NCBI GenBank assembly: GCA_964580235.1
Contig: CAZOJY010000009.1
Location: forward strand, 1 to 52,214
Source: G020348385 sp964580235
Lineage (GTDB): Bacteria > Acidobacteriota > Aminicenantia > Aminicenantales > Aminicenantaceae
DNA: 52,214 nucleotides
Reading direction: 5' to 3'
The translations under genes were made by a program, and so were the position numbers. Below, piece by piece: positions 45,275-52,214 of this stretch (position 1 is its first letter; every line of letters starts with the position of its first letter). The notes beneath the pieces are model-generated. The model was not told the origin of the DNA and made no database searches. It saw only the letters and a list, made by a program, of their open reading frames with translations.

Positions 45275-47902
45275 ATGCCAAAAAAAAATTCCACAACGCC
45301 GATGATGGGACAGTACCACCGGATTAAAAAGAAACACAAGGATGCGCTGTTATTTTTTCGCCTGGGTGATTTTTACGAGATGTTTTTCGAGGATGCAAAA
45401 TTGGCTGCTCCCGTATTGGAAATTGCCCTGACTTCCCGCCAAAAGGTTCCGATGTGCGGGGTTCCTTATCATGCCGCACATTCCTATCTGGTTAAACTTC
45501 TAAGGAGGGGATTCAAGGTGGCGATATGTGAGCAGGTGGAGGATGCGAAACAGGCCCGTGGTGTGGTCAAAAGGGATGTGGTAAAAGTGTTAACCCCCGG
45601 AACGGCAGTTGAACTCGAGCTGGAAGAGGAAAAAGAAAGCACATATATTGCCAGTTTATCCCTGTCTGAAGGAAATTGGGGTTTGGCTCTCATTGATTTG
45701 GCTTCTGGCGAGATGAGGACTACGCAGGGCGAGTTGCGGACCATGCTTTCCGATGAGCTGTTTAAAATCTTTCCCAAGGAACTCATTTATCCGGAGAGCC
45801 AATCAGATGAGGTCGAAACAATTCTTGTCCAATCGGGAATGAGCTCGGTGGTAAAGAGTCCCGGCGAGGATTGGATTTTTGACTTCACTCAAGCGAAAAA
45901 TCTTTTGCTCGATCATTTCCGGGTCCAGTCGCTGGAGGGCTTTGGATTGGGGAGCCGGGACCTTGCTGTTGCGGCATCCGGTGCCCTTCTCTTCTACCTG
46001 AAGAATCTGAGGAAAGATTCCCTTTCCCTGGTGCACGGGCTTTCCTACATTCAATCCTCGCAACATATGGTTCTGGACGCAGCAACCATCAAAAATCTGG
46101 AGCTCACAAAAAATCTAAGAGATGGACGTGTAAAGAATTCTCTTCTCGACATCATAGATTTTACGGTCACTTCCATGGGATGCCGGCTTCTCCGATACTG
46201 GCTTCTTCATCCGTTGTTGGAGAGTGTCGAAATCGGACGCCGGCTCGAAACCGTCGATGAGTTCACTTTCCGAACCATAGAACGGCAAGAATTGAGAACA
46301 GGGCTCAAGGAAATTTATGACCTGGAAAGGTTGACCGGGAAAATATCGCTGGCTGTCGCTAATGCAAAAGACATGGTTGCACTAAAAAGATCCCTGCTGC
46401 CCCTTCCTCAAATTCTGTCTACCATCAAATCTTTCAAATCCTATAAAATGAAAAAAATACAAAAGAATTGGGATAATGCCACAGATATCTCGGAATTGAT
46501 CGGAGGCGCGGTATTGGACGAGCCATCGTTTCTCCTCACCGAAGGAGGAATCATCAAACAAGGATACAGCCGGGAATTGGATGAGTTGAGAGAAATCAGT
46601 CTTTCCGGAAAAACATTCATCACACGGATGGAAACAAAAGAACGGGATCGTACCGGAATTTCCTCCCTGAAAATTCGTTATAATAAGGTCTTTGGGTATT
46701 ACATAGATGTGACAAAACCCAATTACCATCTGGTCCCTTTGGATTATATCCGGAAGCAGACGCTCGTCAACTCAGAGCGGTTCATCACGCCCGAACTTAA
46801 GGAATATGAGGAAAAAGTCCTGAATGCCGAACAAAAAATCAGCGAATTGGAATACAATTTATTCCTAGAGATAAGGGAAAAAATTTCCCGGGAAAAAGAA
46901 CGGCTTCAAAAAATAGCCTCTTGTATCGCGCTTCTGGATGTGTTTTCTTCCTTGGCAGAATTGGCTTCTCAACGCAGCTACCATCGCCCCATTGTCAACG
47001 AGGAGGAAAGGATTAAAATTTTGGACGGGAGACACCCCGTCATTGAAATGACGAATGAGGAACCCTTCATACCCAATGACACATATTTGGACAGGGAAGA
47101 AGACCAAATACTTATTGTGACAGGTCCAAACATGGGGGGAAAATCCACATATCTAAGACAGGTTGCCCTGATCTGTATCCTGGCTCAGATGGGATCTTTT
47201 GTGCCTGCCGCCGAAGCCGAGATTGGGATGGTGGATCGTATTTTCACGCGGATCGGAGCCATGGATTATTTAAGCGTGGGACACTCGACATTTATGGTGG
47301 AAATGCTGGAAACAGCCAATATTCTGAACAACGCAACAGACAACAGCTTGGTTCTTCTCGATGAAATCGGGAGAGGAACGAGCACGTTTGATGGCCTCAG
47401 CATTGCCTGGGCCGTAGCTGAGTATCTCCATGAAAATGAAGATATCAGGCCCAAGACCCTGTTTGCCACACACTATCATGAGTTGACTGAACTTGTACTG
47501 ACTATGGAGAGGATCAAAAACTACCATGTCTCTGTGAAGGAGAGGAAAGAAGATATCATGTTCTTGCGTAAAATCGTCCCTGGGCCTTCGGATCGAAGCT
47601 ACGGCATTCACGTGGCTCGGCTGGCAGGAATTCCAAAATCTGTGATAAAAAGAGCCAGAGAGATTCTCTTCAACCTGGAGAAACAGGAATTGGATGATGC
47701 CGGCCTTCCTAGGATGGCTTCCGGCACCTTCAAAAAGCGGGACAAATCCCAGCTCCTTTTATTCCAGGAAGACCGAGAACGGGAGTTTTTAAAGGAGATG
47801 ATAGAGGAAATAAGATCATGGGACTTGGATTCTTTTTCCCCTATTGAGGCTTTAAATTTGCTCAGTGACTTGAAAGAAAAAATTAACAGAAAAAATAATT
47901 GA
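45275..47902 (+). CDS. mutS: DNA mismatch repair protein MutS
   Basis: 875 residues, the usual length. The mismatch-binding motif F33-Y34-E35 lies in LGDFYEMFFEDA. The ATPase has Walker A GPNMGGKST (from residue 617), TFMVEM, the Walker B and signature region LLDEIGRGTSTFDG, and THYHEL. The clamp, lever and helix-turn-helix regions are in normal order. It recognises base mismatches and small loops and recruits MutL; mutL is not in this window. No Shine-Dalgarno is seen before the ATG. It converges with the acidic-protein gene, the two stops being 16 bp apart. Confidence 0.98.
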   Translation: MPKKNSTTPMMGQYHRIKKKHKDALLFFRLGDFYEMFFEDAKLAAPVLEIALTSRQKVPMCGVPYHAAHSYLVKLLRRGFKVAICEQVEDAKQARGVVKRDVVKVLTPGTAVELELEEEKESTYIASLSLSEGNWGLALIDLASGEMRTTQGELRTMLSDELFKIFPKELIYPESQSDEVETILVQSGMSSVVKSPGEDWIFDFTQAKNLLLDHFRVQSLEGFGLGSRDLAVAASGALLFYLKNLRKDSLSLVHGLSYIQSSQHMVLDAATIKNLELTKNLRDGRVKNSLLDIIDFTVTSMGCRLLRYWLLHPLLESVEIGRRLETVDEFTFRTIERQELRTGLKEIYDLERLTGKISLAVANAKDMVALKRSLLPLPQILSTIKSFKSYKMKKIQKNWDNATDISELIGGAVLDEPSFLLTEGGIIKQGYSRELDELREISLSGKTFITRMETKERDRTGISSLKIRYNKVFGYYIDVTKPNYHLVPLDYIRKQTLVNSERFITPELKEYEEKVLNAEQKISELEYNLFLEIREKISREKERLQKIASCIALLDVFSSLAELASQRSYHRPIVNEEERIKILDGRHPVIEMTNEEPFIPNDTYLDREEDQILIVTGPNMGGKSTYLRQVALICILAQMGSFVPAAEAEIGMVDRIFTRIGAMDYLSVGHSTFMVEMLETANILNNATDNSLVLLDEIGRGTSTFDGLSIAWAVAEYLHENEDIRPKTLFATHYHELTELVLTMERIKNYHVSVKERKEDIMFLRKIVPGPSDRSYGIHVARLAGIPKSVIKRAREILFNLEKQELDDAGLPRMASGTFKKRDKSQLLLFQEDREREFLKEMIEEIRSWDLDSFSPIEALNLLSDLKEKINRKNN

Positions 47903-47918
47903 TTTAACGTTAAAAAGA

Positions 47919-48251
47919 TCAGAATTCTTCCGATTCTTCGTCTGGGCTGTAGTCCTCTTCCATATCATCTTCAGAAAAATTTTCATCGAATCCAACAGCA
48001 TCATCATAACGAGAATCGCCAACTTCTTCCATGCGTTTTTCGAGAGCAATCTGAAATTCGTTCCTGTCTTCATATCGCCTTAAAAAGTTTGATGCCGTGT
48101 CGCTGTAGCATAACTCAAGGAAGTCGTCCTCAATCCTGCAAAAAATAGACATACAGTGACCCGTTTGTAAGTCGCCGACAGTTTCCTCTGCTTCTGCGGC
48201 TTTTTTTATCGCATCGAGTGTTAGCCAGCTTGTGACTTCAATTTCTTCCAT
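47919..48251 (-). CDS. Small acidic protein, function unknown
   Basis: 110 residues. The C-terminal 30 residues are strongly acidic (FDENFSEDDMEEDYSPDEESEEF split by few basic residues). The first half is a mixed alpha/beta region (TSWLTLDAIKKAAEAEE and CRIEDDFLELCYSD). No family is recognised and there is no signal peptide. It lies between mutS and clpB and reads against both, so it is probably an independent gene. A chaperone cofactor or a DNA-mimic role could be imagined from its charge, but there is no direct evidence. Confidence 0.55.
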   Translation of the reverse strand: MEEIEVTSWLTLDAIKKAAEAEETVGDLQTGHCMSIFCRIEDDFLELCYSDTASNFLRRYEDRNEFQIALEKRMEEVGDSRYDDAVGFDENFSEDDMEEDYSPDEESEEF

Positions 48252-48349
48252 CGGCTGCTCCCAAGGAAAAAAATATCAATTTCTGCCAAATTGTCAAGAA
48301 GAAAATAAAAAAAAATTCAAAAAGAGAAAAAACATGGCATGCCGGAAAA

Positions 48350-48378
48350 TTGAACTTTTTTTCTCTCTGGTATATGAT
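48350..48378 (+). promoter_or_regulatory. clpB: Predicted clpB promoter
   Basis: TTGAAC (48350-48355), a 17-bp spacer, and TATGAT (48373-48378) lie 31 bp upstream of the proposed clpB ATG. The boxes fit the vegetative sigma consensus. Neither a CIRCE operator nor a CCCCAT-type heat-shock -10 is seen. Confidence 0.55.
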
Positions 48379-48409
48379 CCTTTTGACAGAACTGCAAAGA
48401 GGAAACAAA

Positions 48410-50992
48410 ATGAAAGGGGATCGCCTGACACTAAAATCTCAAGAGGCATTTCAAAAAGCTCAGTCTAAAGCTCAGGAATTAAATCATCAAGAGCTGCAGC
48501 CCGAGCATCTCCTTTGGGTTTTTTTAGGGCAGGAAGAGAATGTCATTAATGCCGTTCTGTCCAAAATTGGTGCAAATCCTTTCAGACTCCGGACGGCAGT
48601 TGAAAAAGCTCTCGAGGTTCTGCCGAAGGTCAAAGGGATTGGGGATATCTACCTGTCTTCTCAACTGCGTCGAATTATCGACAGGGCCGGAAAGGAGGCA
48701 GAGAAGCTCAAGGACGAATACATTTCGACAGAGCATCTTTTTTTGGCTTTCCTGAAAGAACCATCAACGCAAATCCAGCGTATTCTTAGGGAAAACGGTG
48801 TCGATGAGGAAAGCATCCTGAAGGCCTTGATGGATATCCGGGGATCGCAGCGTGTCACCGACCCGGAACCTGAGGGCAAGTATCAGGTATTAAAACGGTA
48901 TGCACGGGATATCACGGCCCTGGCAAGACAGGGGAAACTGGATCCGGTTATCGGGCGGGAAGATGAAATCCGGCGAGTGGTCCAGGTCCTTTCCCGCCGC
49001 AGAAAAAATAATCCTGTTTTGATCGGCGAGGCCGGTGTGGGAAAAACGGCCATCGTGGAAGGATTGGCACAGCGCATTGCAGACGGCGATGTTCCCCTAT
49101 CGCTGAAAAATAAAAAATTGGTATCCCTGGATATCGCTTCTCTAATTGCGGGTGCCAAGTACCGCGGCGAATTCGAGGAACGGCTGAAGGCTGTACTAAA
49201 AGAAATCAAAGAAGCCGGGGGAGAAATTATTCTATTTATCGACGAGCTGCACACCATCATTGGCGCAGGAGCATCGGAAGGGGCGGTGGATGCGTCCAAC
49301 ATGCTCAAACCCGCTCTGGCGCGTGGCGAGCTCCGGTGTGTCGGTGCCACAACCCTGAATGAATACAAAAAATATATCGAGCGTGATGCGGCTCTGGAAA
49401 GACGGTTCCAACAGGTCTATGTTGGAGAGCCAACGGTGGAAGAGACCATTTCGATATTGCGCGGGCTCAAAGAAAAGTATGAGGTTCATCACGGCGTTGA
49501 AATCAAAGATTCGGCGCTTGTGGCAGCGGCCGCTCTTTCCAGCCGATACATCGCCGACCGCTATCTCCCGGATAAAGCTATCGACTTGATCGATGAAGCG
49601 GCTTCCCGCATCCGGATCGAAATCGACAGCATGCCTGAAGAGATTGATGAGTTGGAGCGGCGCATCATTCAGTTCGAAATCGAAAAACGAGCCCTAAAAA
49701 AAGAAAAGGATAAAAGTGCCAAGGAAAACCTGGATGAGTTGAATAAAAAGCTGGCGGAATTAAAAGAAAAAAGTGGAGTGCTCAAGGTGAACTGGCAGAA
49801 AGAAAAAGAACTGATTGACAGGGTGAAGACACTGAAAGAACAAATGGACAGCCTGAAGATTGAAGAACAGAATGCCGAACGAAGGGGGGAATTGGAGAAA
49901 GTTGCCGAGATAAGATACGGGAAGTTGACCGCGATGCAAAAGGAAATCGAGAAATATTCCAAACAGTTAGCTGAAATTCAGGACAAAGAAAAGATGCTGA
50001 AAGAGGAAGTGGATGAGGAGGATGTGGCGTATGTGGTCTCCAAGTGGACCGGCATCCCTGTTTCAAAGATGCTGGAGGGGGAAGCGGAAAAACTCGTCAG
50101 CATGGAAAAAAATCTCAGGAAAAGAGTTATCGGGCAGGACCAGGCCTTACGCACCGTCGCGGACACCATAAGACGCGCAAGAGCCGGCCTGCAGGACGCA
50201 TCGCGTCCTCTTGGCTCTTTTCTCTTTTTGGGGCCCACTGGTGTGGGAAAGACAGAACTAGCCCGGGCATTGGCCGAGTTTTTATTCGATGACGAAAGAG
50301 CTATGGTAAGGCTTGATATGTCGGAATACATGGAGAAACACACGGTCTCCCGCTTGATCGGAGCTCCACCCGGTTATGTCGGCTATGAGGAAGGAGGACA
50401 GCTCACTGAAGCGGTCAAGAGGCGGCCGTATTCGATCATCTTGCTCGATGAGATAGAAAAAGCTCATGCTGATGTGTTCAACATCCTGCTTCAGATCCTG
50501 GATGACGGGAGGCTGACCGATGGGAAAGGGCGAACGGTCGACTTTAAAAACACCATCGTCATCATGACTTCCAACCTGGGCAGCCAGATCATCAAAGAAT
50601 TGAGTCAGGATTTTGCTGAGATGGAGAGGGAAATGCGGGTCCTTCTGGACCGGCATTTCCGGCCTGAATTTCTCAACCGCGTGGATGAAATTCTGATTTT
50701 TAAGCCCTTATCTAAAGAGACCATCCTCGAGATAGTAAACCTTCAGATTGATGAGTTACAGGATCGAATCAAGGAGCGAAAAATTGCGGTCGAAATCAGT
50801 AATAAGGCGCGAAAACTCCTGGCAGAAAAAGGGTATAATCCTGCCTTCGGAGCACGGCCCTTGAAAAGAACTGTGCAGAAATACATTCAGAATCCACTCG
50901 CTCTAAAAATATTGGAAGGTCAGTTTAAAGAAGGGGATGTCGTGAATGTCGATGTCGACCAGAACAAAGAATTTGTGTTCTGCAAGAAATAA
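48410..50992 (+). CDS. clpB: ATP-dependent disaggregase ClpB
   Basis: 860 residues. The N domain (KAQELNHQELQPEHLLWVF) is followed by NBD1 with Walker A GEAGVGKT (from 206) and Walker B ILFIDELHTI. A coiled-coil M domain (about 400-520, rich in Glu and Lys) follows, then NBD2 with GPTGVGKT (from 608) and IILLDEIEKAH, and a C-terminal region with GARPLKRTVQ. The M domain distinguishes it from ClpA/ClpC. It rescues aggregated proteins with DnaK, which is not in this window. ATG 48410 is chosen because the Clp N domain starts there; an upstream in-frame ATG at 48350 overlaps the promoter. Confidence 0.97.
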   Translation: MKGDRLTLKSQEAFQKAQSKAQELNHQELQPEHLLWVFLGQEENVINAVLSKIGANPFRLRTAVEKALEVLPKVKGIGDIYLSSQLRRIIDRAGKEAEKLKDEYISTEHLFLAFLKEPSTQIQRILRENGVDEESILKALMDIRGSQRVTDPEPEGKYQVLKRYARDITALARQGKLDPVIGREDEIRRVVQVLSRRRKNNPVLIGEAGVGKTAIVEGLAQRIADGDVPLSLKNKKLVSLDIASLIAGAKYRGEFEERLKAVLKEIKEAGGEIILFIDELHTIIGAGASEGAVDASNMLKPALARGELRCVGATTLNEYKKYIERDAALERRFQQVYVGEPTVEETISILRGLKEKYEVHHGVEIKDSALVAAAALSSRYIADRYLPDKAIDLIDEAASRIRIEIDSMPEEIDELERRIIQFEIEKRALKKEKDKSAKENLDELNKKLAELKEKSGVLKVNWQKEKELIDRVKTLKEQMDSLKIEEQNAERRGELEKVAEIRYGKLTAMQKEIEKYSKQLAEIQDKEKMLKEEVDEEDVAYVVSKWTGIPVSKMLEGEAEKLVSMEKNLRKRVIGQDQALRTVADTIRRARAGLQDASRPLGSFLFLGPTGVGKTELARALAEFLFDDERAMVRLDMSEYMEKHTVSRLIGAPPGYVGYEEGGQLTEAVKRRPYSIILLDEIEKAHADVFNILLQILDDGRLTDGKGRTVDFKNTIVIMTSNLGSQIIKELSQDFAEMEREMRVLLDRHFRPEFLNRVDEILIFKPLSKETILEIVNLQIDELQDRIKERKIAVEISNKARKLLAEKGYNPAFGARPLKRTVQKYIQNPLALKILEGQFKEGDVVNVDVDQNKEFVFCKK

Positions 50993-51036
50993 CGGTGGAT
51001 CCCGCAAAAAAAAGCTCAAAAGAAAAGGAGAATAAA

Positions 51037-51267
51037 TTGAAAGAACAGGTCCAGAAGGCTATCGAAGAATTAAAACCCCATCTGCAGGCTGACGGAGGAG
51101 ACATAGAGCTTGTGGATGTCACGGAGGATGGGGTTGTAAAAGTCCGCCTACTGGGGGCGTGCATGGGCTGTGCGATGAGACAAATGACGTTAACCCATGG
51201 GGTTACGCGCTTCATTAAAAAAAAGGTTCCAGAGATCAAGGAGGTTCAAACTGTAGAGGAAGAATAA
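51037..51267 (+). CDS. NifU C-terminal-domain iron-sulfur scaffold protein
   Basis: 76 residues from a TTG start. It is almost exactly one NifU/Nfu domain: LKPHLQADGGDIELVDV, followed by the cluster-binding GACMGC pair (Cys42 and Cys45). Nfu proteins deliver [4Fe-4S] or [2Fe-2S] clusters to apo-enzymes in the cytoplasm. AAGGAG at 51025-51030 lies 6 nt before the TTG, which favours this start over the GTG at 50995 that would add 14 lysine-rich residues. It follows clpB closely and may share its transcript. Confidence 0.93.
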   Translation: MKEQVQKAIEELKPHLQADGGDIELVDVTEDGVVKVRLLGACMGCAMRQMTLTHGVTRFIKKKVPEIKEVQTVEEE

Positions 51268-51269
51268 AA

Positions 51270-51298
51270 TTGACAAAAGAGAAAAAATGTCGTAAACA
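51270..51298 (+). promoter_or_regulatory. Possible promoter of the FadL-like porin gene
   Basis: A consensus TTGACA (51270-51275) is followed after 17 bp by TAAACA (51293-51298), a poor -10. The ribosome-binding AAGGAGG and ATG follow at 51310-51322. The -35 is strong and the -10 weak, so the call is tentative. Confidence 0.3.
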
Positions 51299-51321
51299 GT
51301 GCTTATAAAAAGGAGGTAAAC

Positions 51322-52214
51322 ATGAAAAAAGGAAAAATGATGCTGGCGGTTGCCGTATCTTGTGTTTTTCTCAGTTCCATGAGCCTTGCGAATGGCTTGA
51401 ACCTCAACGGACTCGGCGCAAGAGCCGTTGCCATGGGAGGGGCTTTTGTCGGGCTGGCAGATGACTTCACGGCTGTATTTTGGAATCCTGCCGGGATCGC
51501 CCAGTTCAACAAGAAATATGTGGGATTTTATGCTACAGATATCATCCCATCGATGAATTACATGTTAGAGGTACCATCCGGCATACCGGGCGTGTCGGTG
51601 ACTTTGGCGGATGCAGCGAGTGTGAGAAAAAACTATCTCGCCGGCTTAGCAGGCTACTACCAGCCAATCACCGAAAACCTCACTGCCGGATTAGCCGTGT
51701 ATGCGCCGTCAGGACTAGGCATAGAATGGAAGGGTTCAGATCTTGCCGCCATCTCAGGCCTTACACCTAATCCTAACATCGATTGGATGAGCAAAATCTT
51801 CGTGGTCTCGATTTCTCCGGTTCTTGCCCTCAAGCTGAGCGATCAGATCATGGTTGGCGCCACCTTTAATATAAATTACGGCAGTTTTAAAACTGCCCAA
51901 TATGCTGGATCAGCCGAGACACCGCCTCCGTTTCCACCAATGATGTTTGATCTCGGTCAGCAAACGTTGGAGATGACAGGATGGGGCTATGGCGCCACCT
52001 TCGGCGTATTGGTCAAACCCAGCGATATGTTCAGCATAGGGGCAACATTCCGGACTCCCAGCAAAATCTCGTTCAGCGGTGAGACAGAAGTTTCCGGCAT
52101 CGGCCAGCTCGCTCCCCTTGTCGGTCCCATCGAAACGACAGCCAATGTGGAAACGGATATCACCTGGCCGATGTGGCTGGCCGCAGGAATTGCCTTTAAG
52201 CCTTTCGAGAAACT
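51322..52214 (+). CDS. FadL/OmpP1-type outer membrane transport protein, C-terminus cut by window edge
   Basis: The first 297 residues are visible. A signal peptide (about 1-23, ending SLANG) is followed by GLNLNGLGARAVAMGGAFVG and then LADDFTAVFWNPAGIAQ, the N-terminal hatch of FadL-family porins with the conserved NPAG motif. Alternating beta-barrel strands follow (for example VGATFNINYG and FSIGATFRTPSKISFSGE). These proteins import hydrophobic molecules, such as fatty acids or aromatic hydrocarbons, across the outer membrane. AAGGAGG at 51310-51316 supports the ATG. The reading frame is open to the last base. Confidence 0.93.
   Translation, partial: MKKGKMMLAVAVSCVFLSSMSLANGLNLNGLGARAVAMGGAFVGLADDFTAVFWNPAGIAQFNKKYVGFYATDIIPSMNYMLEVPSGIPGVSVTLADAASVRKNYLAGLAGYYQPITENLTAGLAVYAPSGLGIEWKGSDLAAISGLTPNPNIDWMSKIFVVSISPVLALKLSDQIMVGATFNINYGSFKTAQYAGSAETPPPFPPMMFDLGQQTLEMTGWGYGATFGVLVKPSDMFSIGATFRTPSKISFSGETEVSGIGQLAPLVGPIETTANVETDITWPMWLAAGIAFKPFEK

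Noticed and set aside
48251..48409. CIRCE heat-shock operator before clpB
   Set aside because: No TTAGCACTC-N9-GAGTGCTAA-like inverted repeat is present; only a vegetative-type promoter is seen.

Overview
The window reads as a continuous chromosomal segment of a Gram-negative-type (two-membrane) bacterium. It carries the 3' end of an rRNA operon, an outer-membrane assembly operon (tamB, Omp85/bamA, surA-like), a FadL-type porin, HslVU, ClpB, MutS and a three-gene biotin-dependent acyl-CoA carboxylase. Three very large secreted VPS10/sortilin-type Asp-box proteins, TPR-linked sulfatase sequence, secreted GH27 and GH3 enzymes and many lipoproteins suggest the Acidobacteriota / Candidatus Aminicenantota neighbourhood. 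That placement is inference from gene content; no marker phylogeny could be run.

Layout. 1-265: 23S rRNA end, 5S rRNA and terminator. 419-1106: an RRM RNA-binding protein and a small zinc-ribbon membrane protein. 1103-7647 (minus): two paralogous VPS10-like beta-propeller proteins. 7921-9674: a sulfatase lacking its N-terminus and its TPR tail, split by a frame change, so probably a decaying fusion gene. 9730-13655: secreted alpha-galactosidase (GH27) and secreted beta-glycosidase (GH3). 13667-19384 (minus): a tight four-gene unit, DUF1015 - AlkD-like - GCKR/MurQ-like SIS protein - SSS symporter. 19385-20835: a degenerate stretch with a REPIN/MITE-like palindrome, a D-aminoacylase C-terminal fossil, a GNAT gene and an Ig-like C-terminal fossil. 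20836-25088: a 59-residue zinc ribbon, a CPBP protease, a small membrane protein and a third VPS10-like paralogue. 25273-29071: hslV-hslU-lipoprotein-FAH in one overlapping operon. 29234-31357: an M28-like lipoprotein. 31401-31508: a second copy of the REPIN/MITE-like element. 31564-35803: transaldolase plus carboxylase beta, biotin carboxylase and biotin carrier genes. 35947-43727: tamB-Omp85-surA-like-fabD. 43772-45155 (minus): CDP-alcohol phosphatidyltransferase and a HAD-IIA phosphatase. 45275 to the end: mutS, an acidic protein on the opposite strand, clpB, a NifU-domain protein and a FadL-like porin cut by the window edge.

How the genes fit together. The left half looks devoted to extracellular glycan or peptide turnover: secreted propellers, sulfatase, GH27, GH3, a sugar-type symporter and an amino-sugar-phosphate SIS enzyme. 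The right half is housekeeping: proteostasis, envelope biogenesis, mismatch repair and C3/C4 acyl-CoA carboxylation.

I found no CRISPR array, prophage, intact transposase or tRNA. The least ordinary signals are the paired REPIN-like element, the gene fossils around it, the headless and split sulfatase, an M28-like protein lacking the usual Glu-Glu pair, the DUF1015-AlkD-SIS-SSS operon, and a G-rich tract just upstream of tamB.
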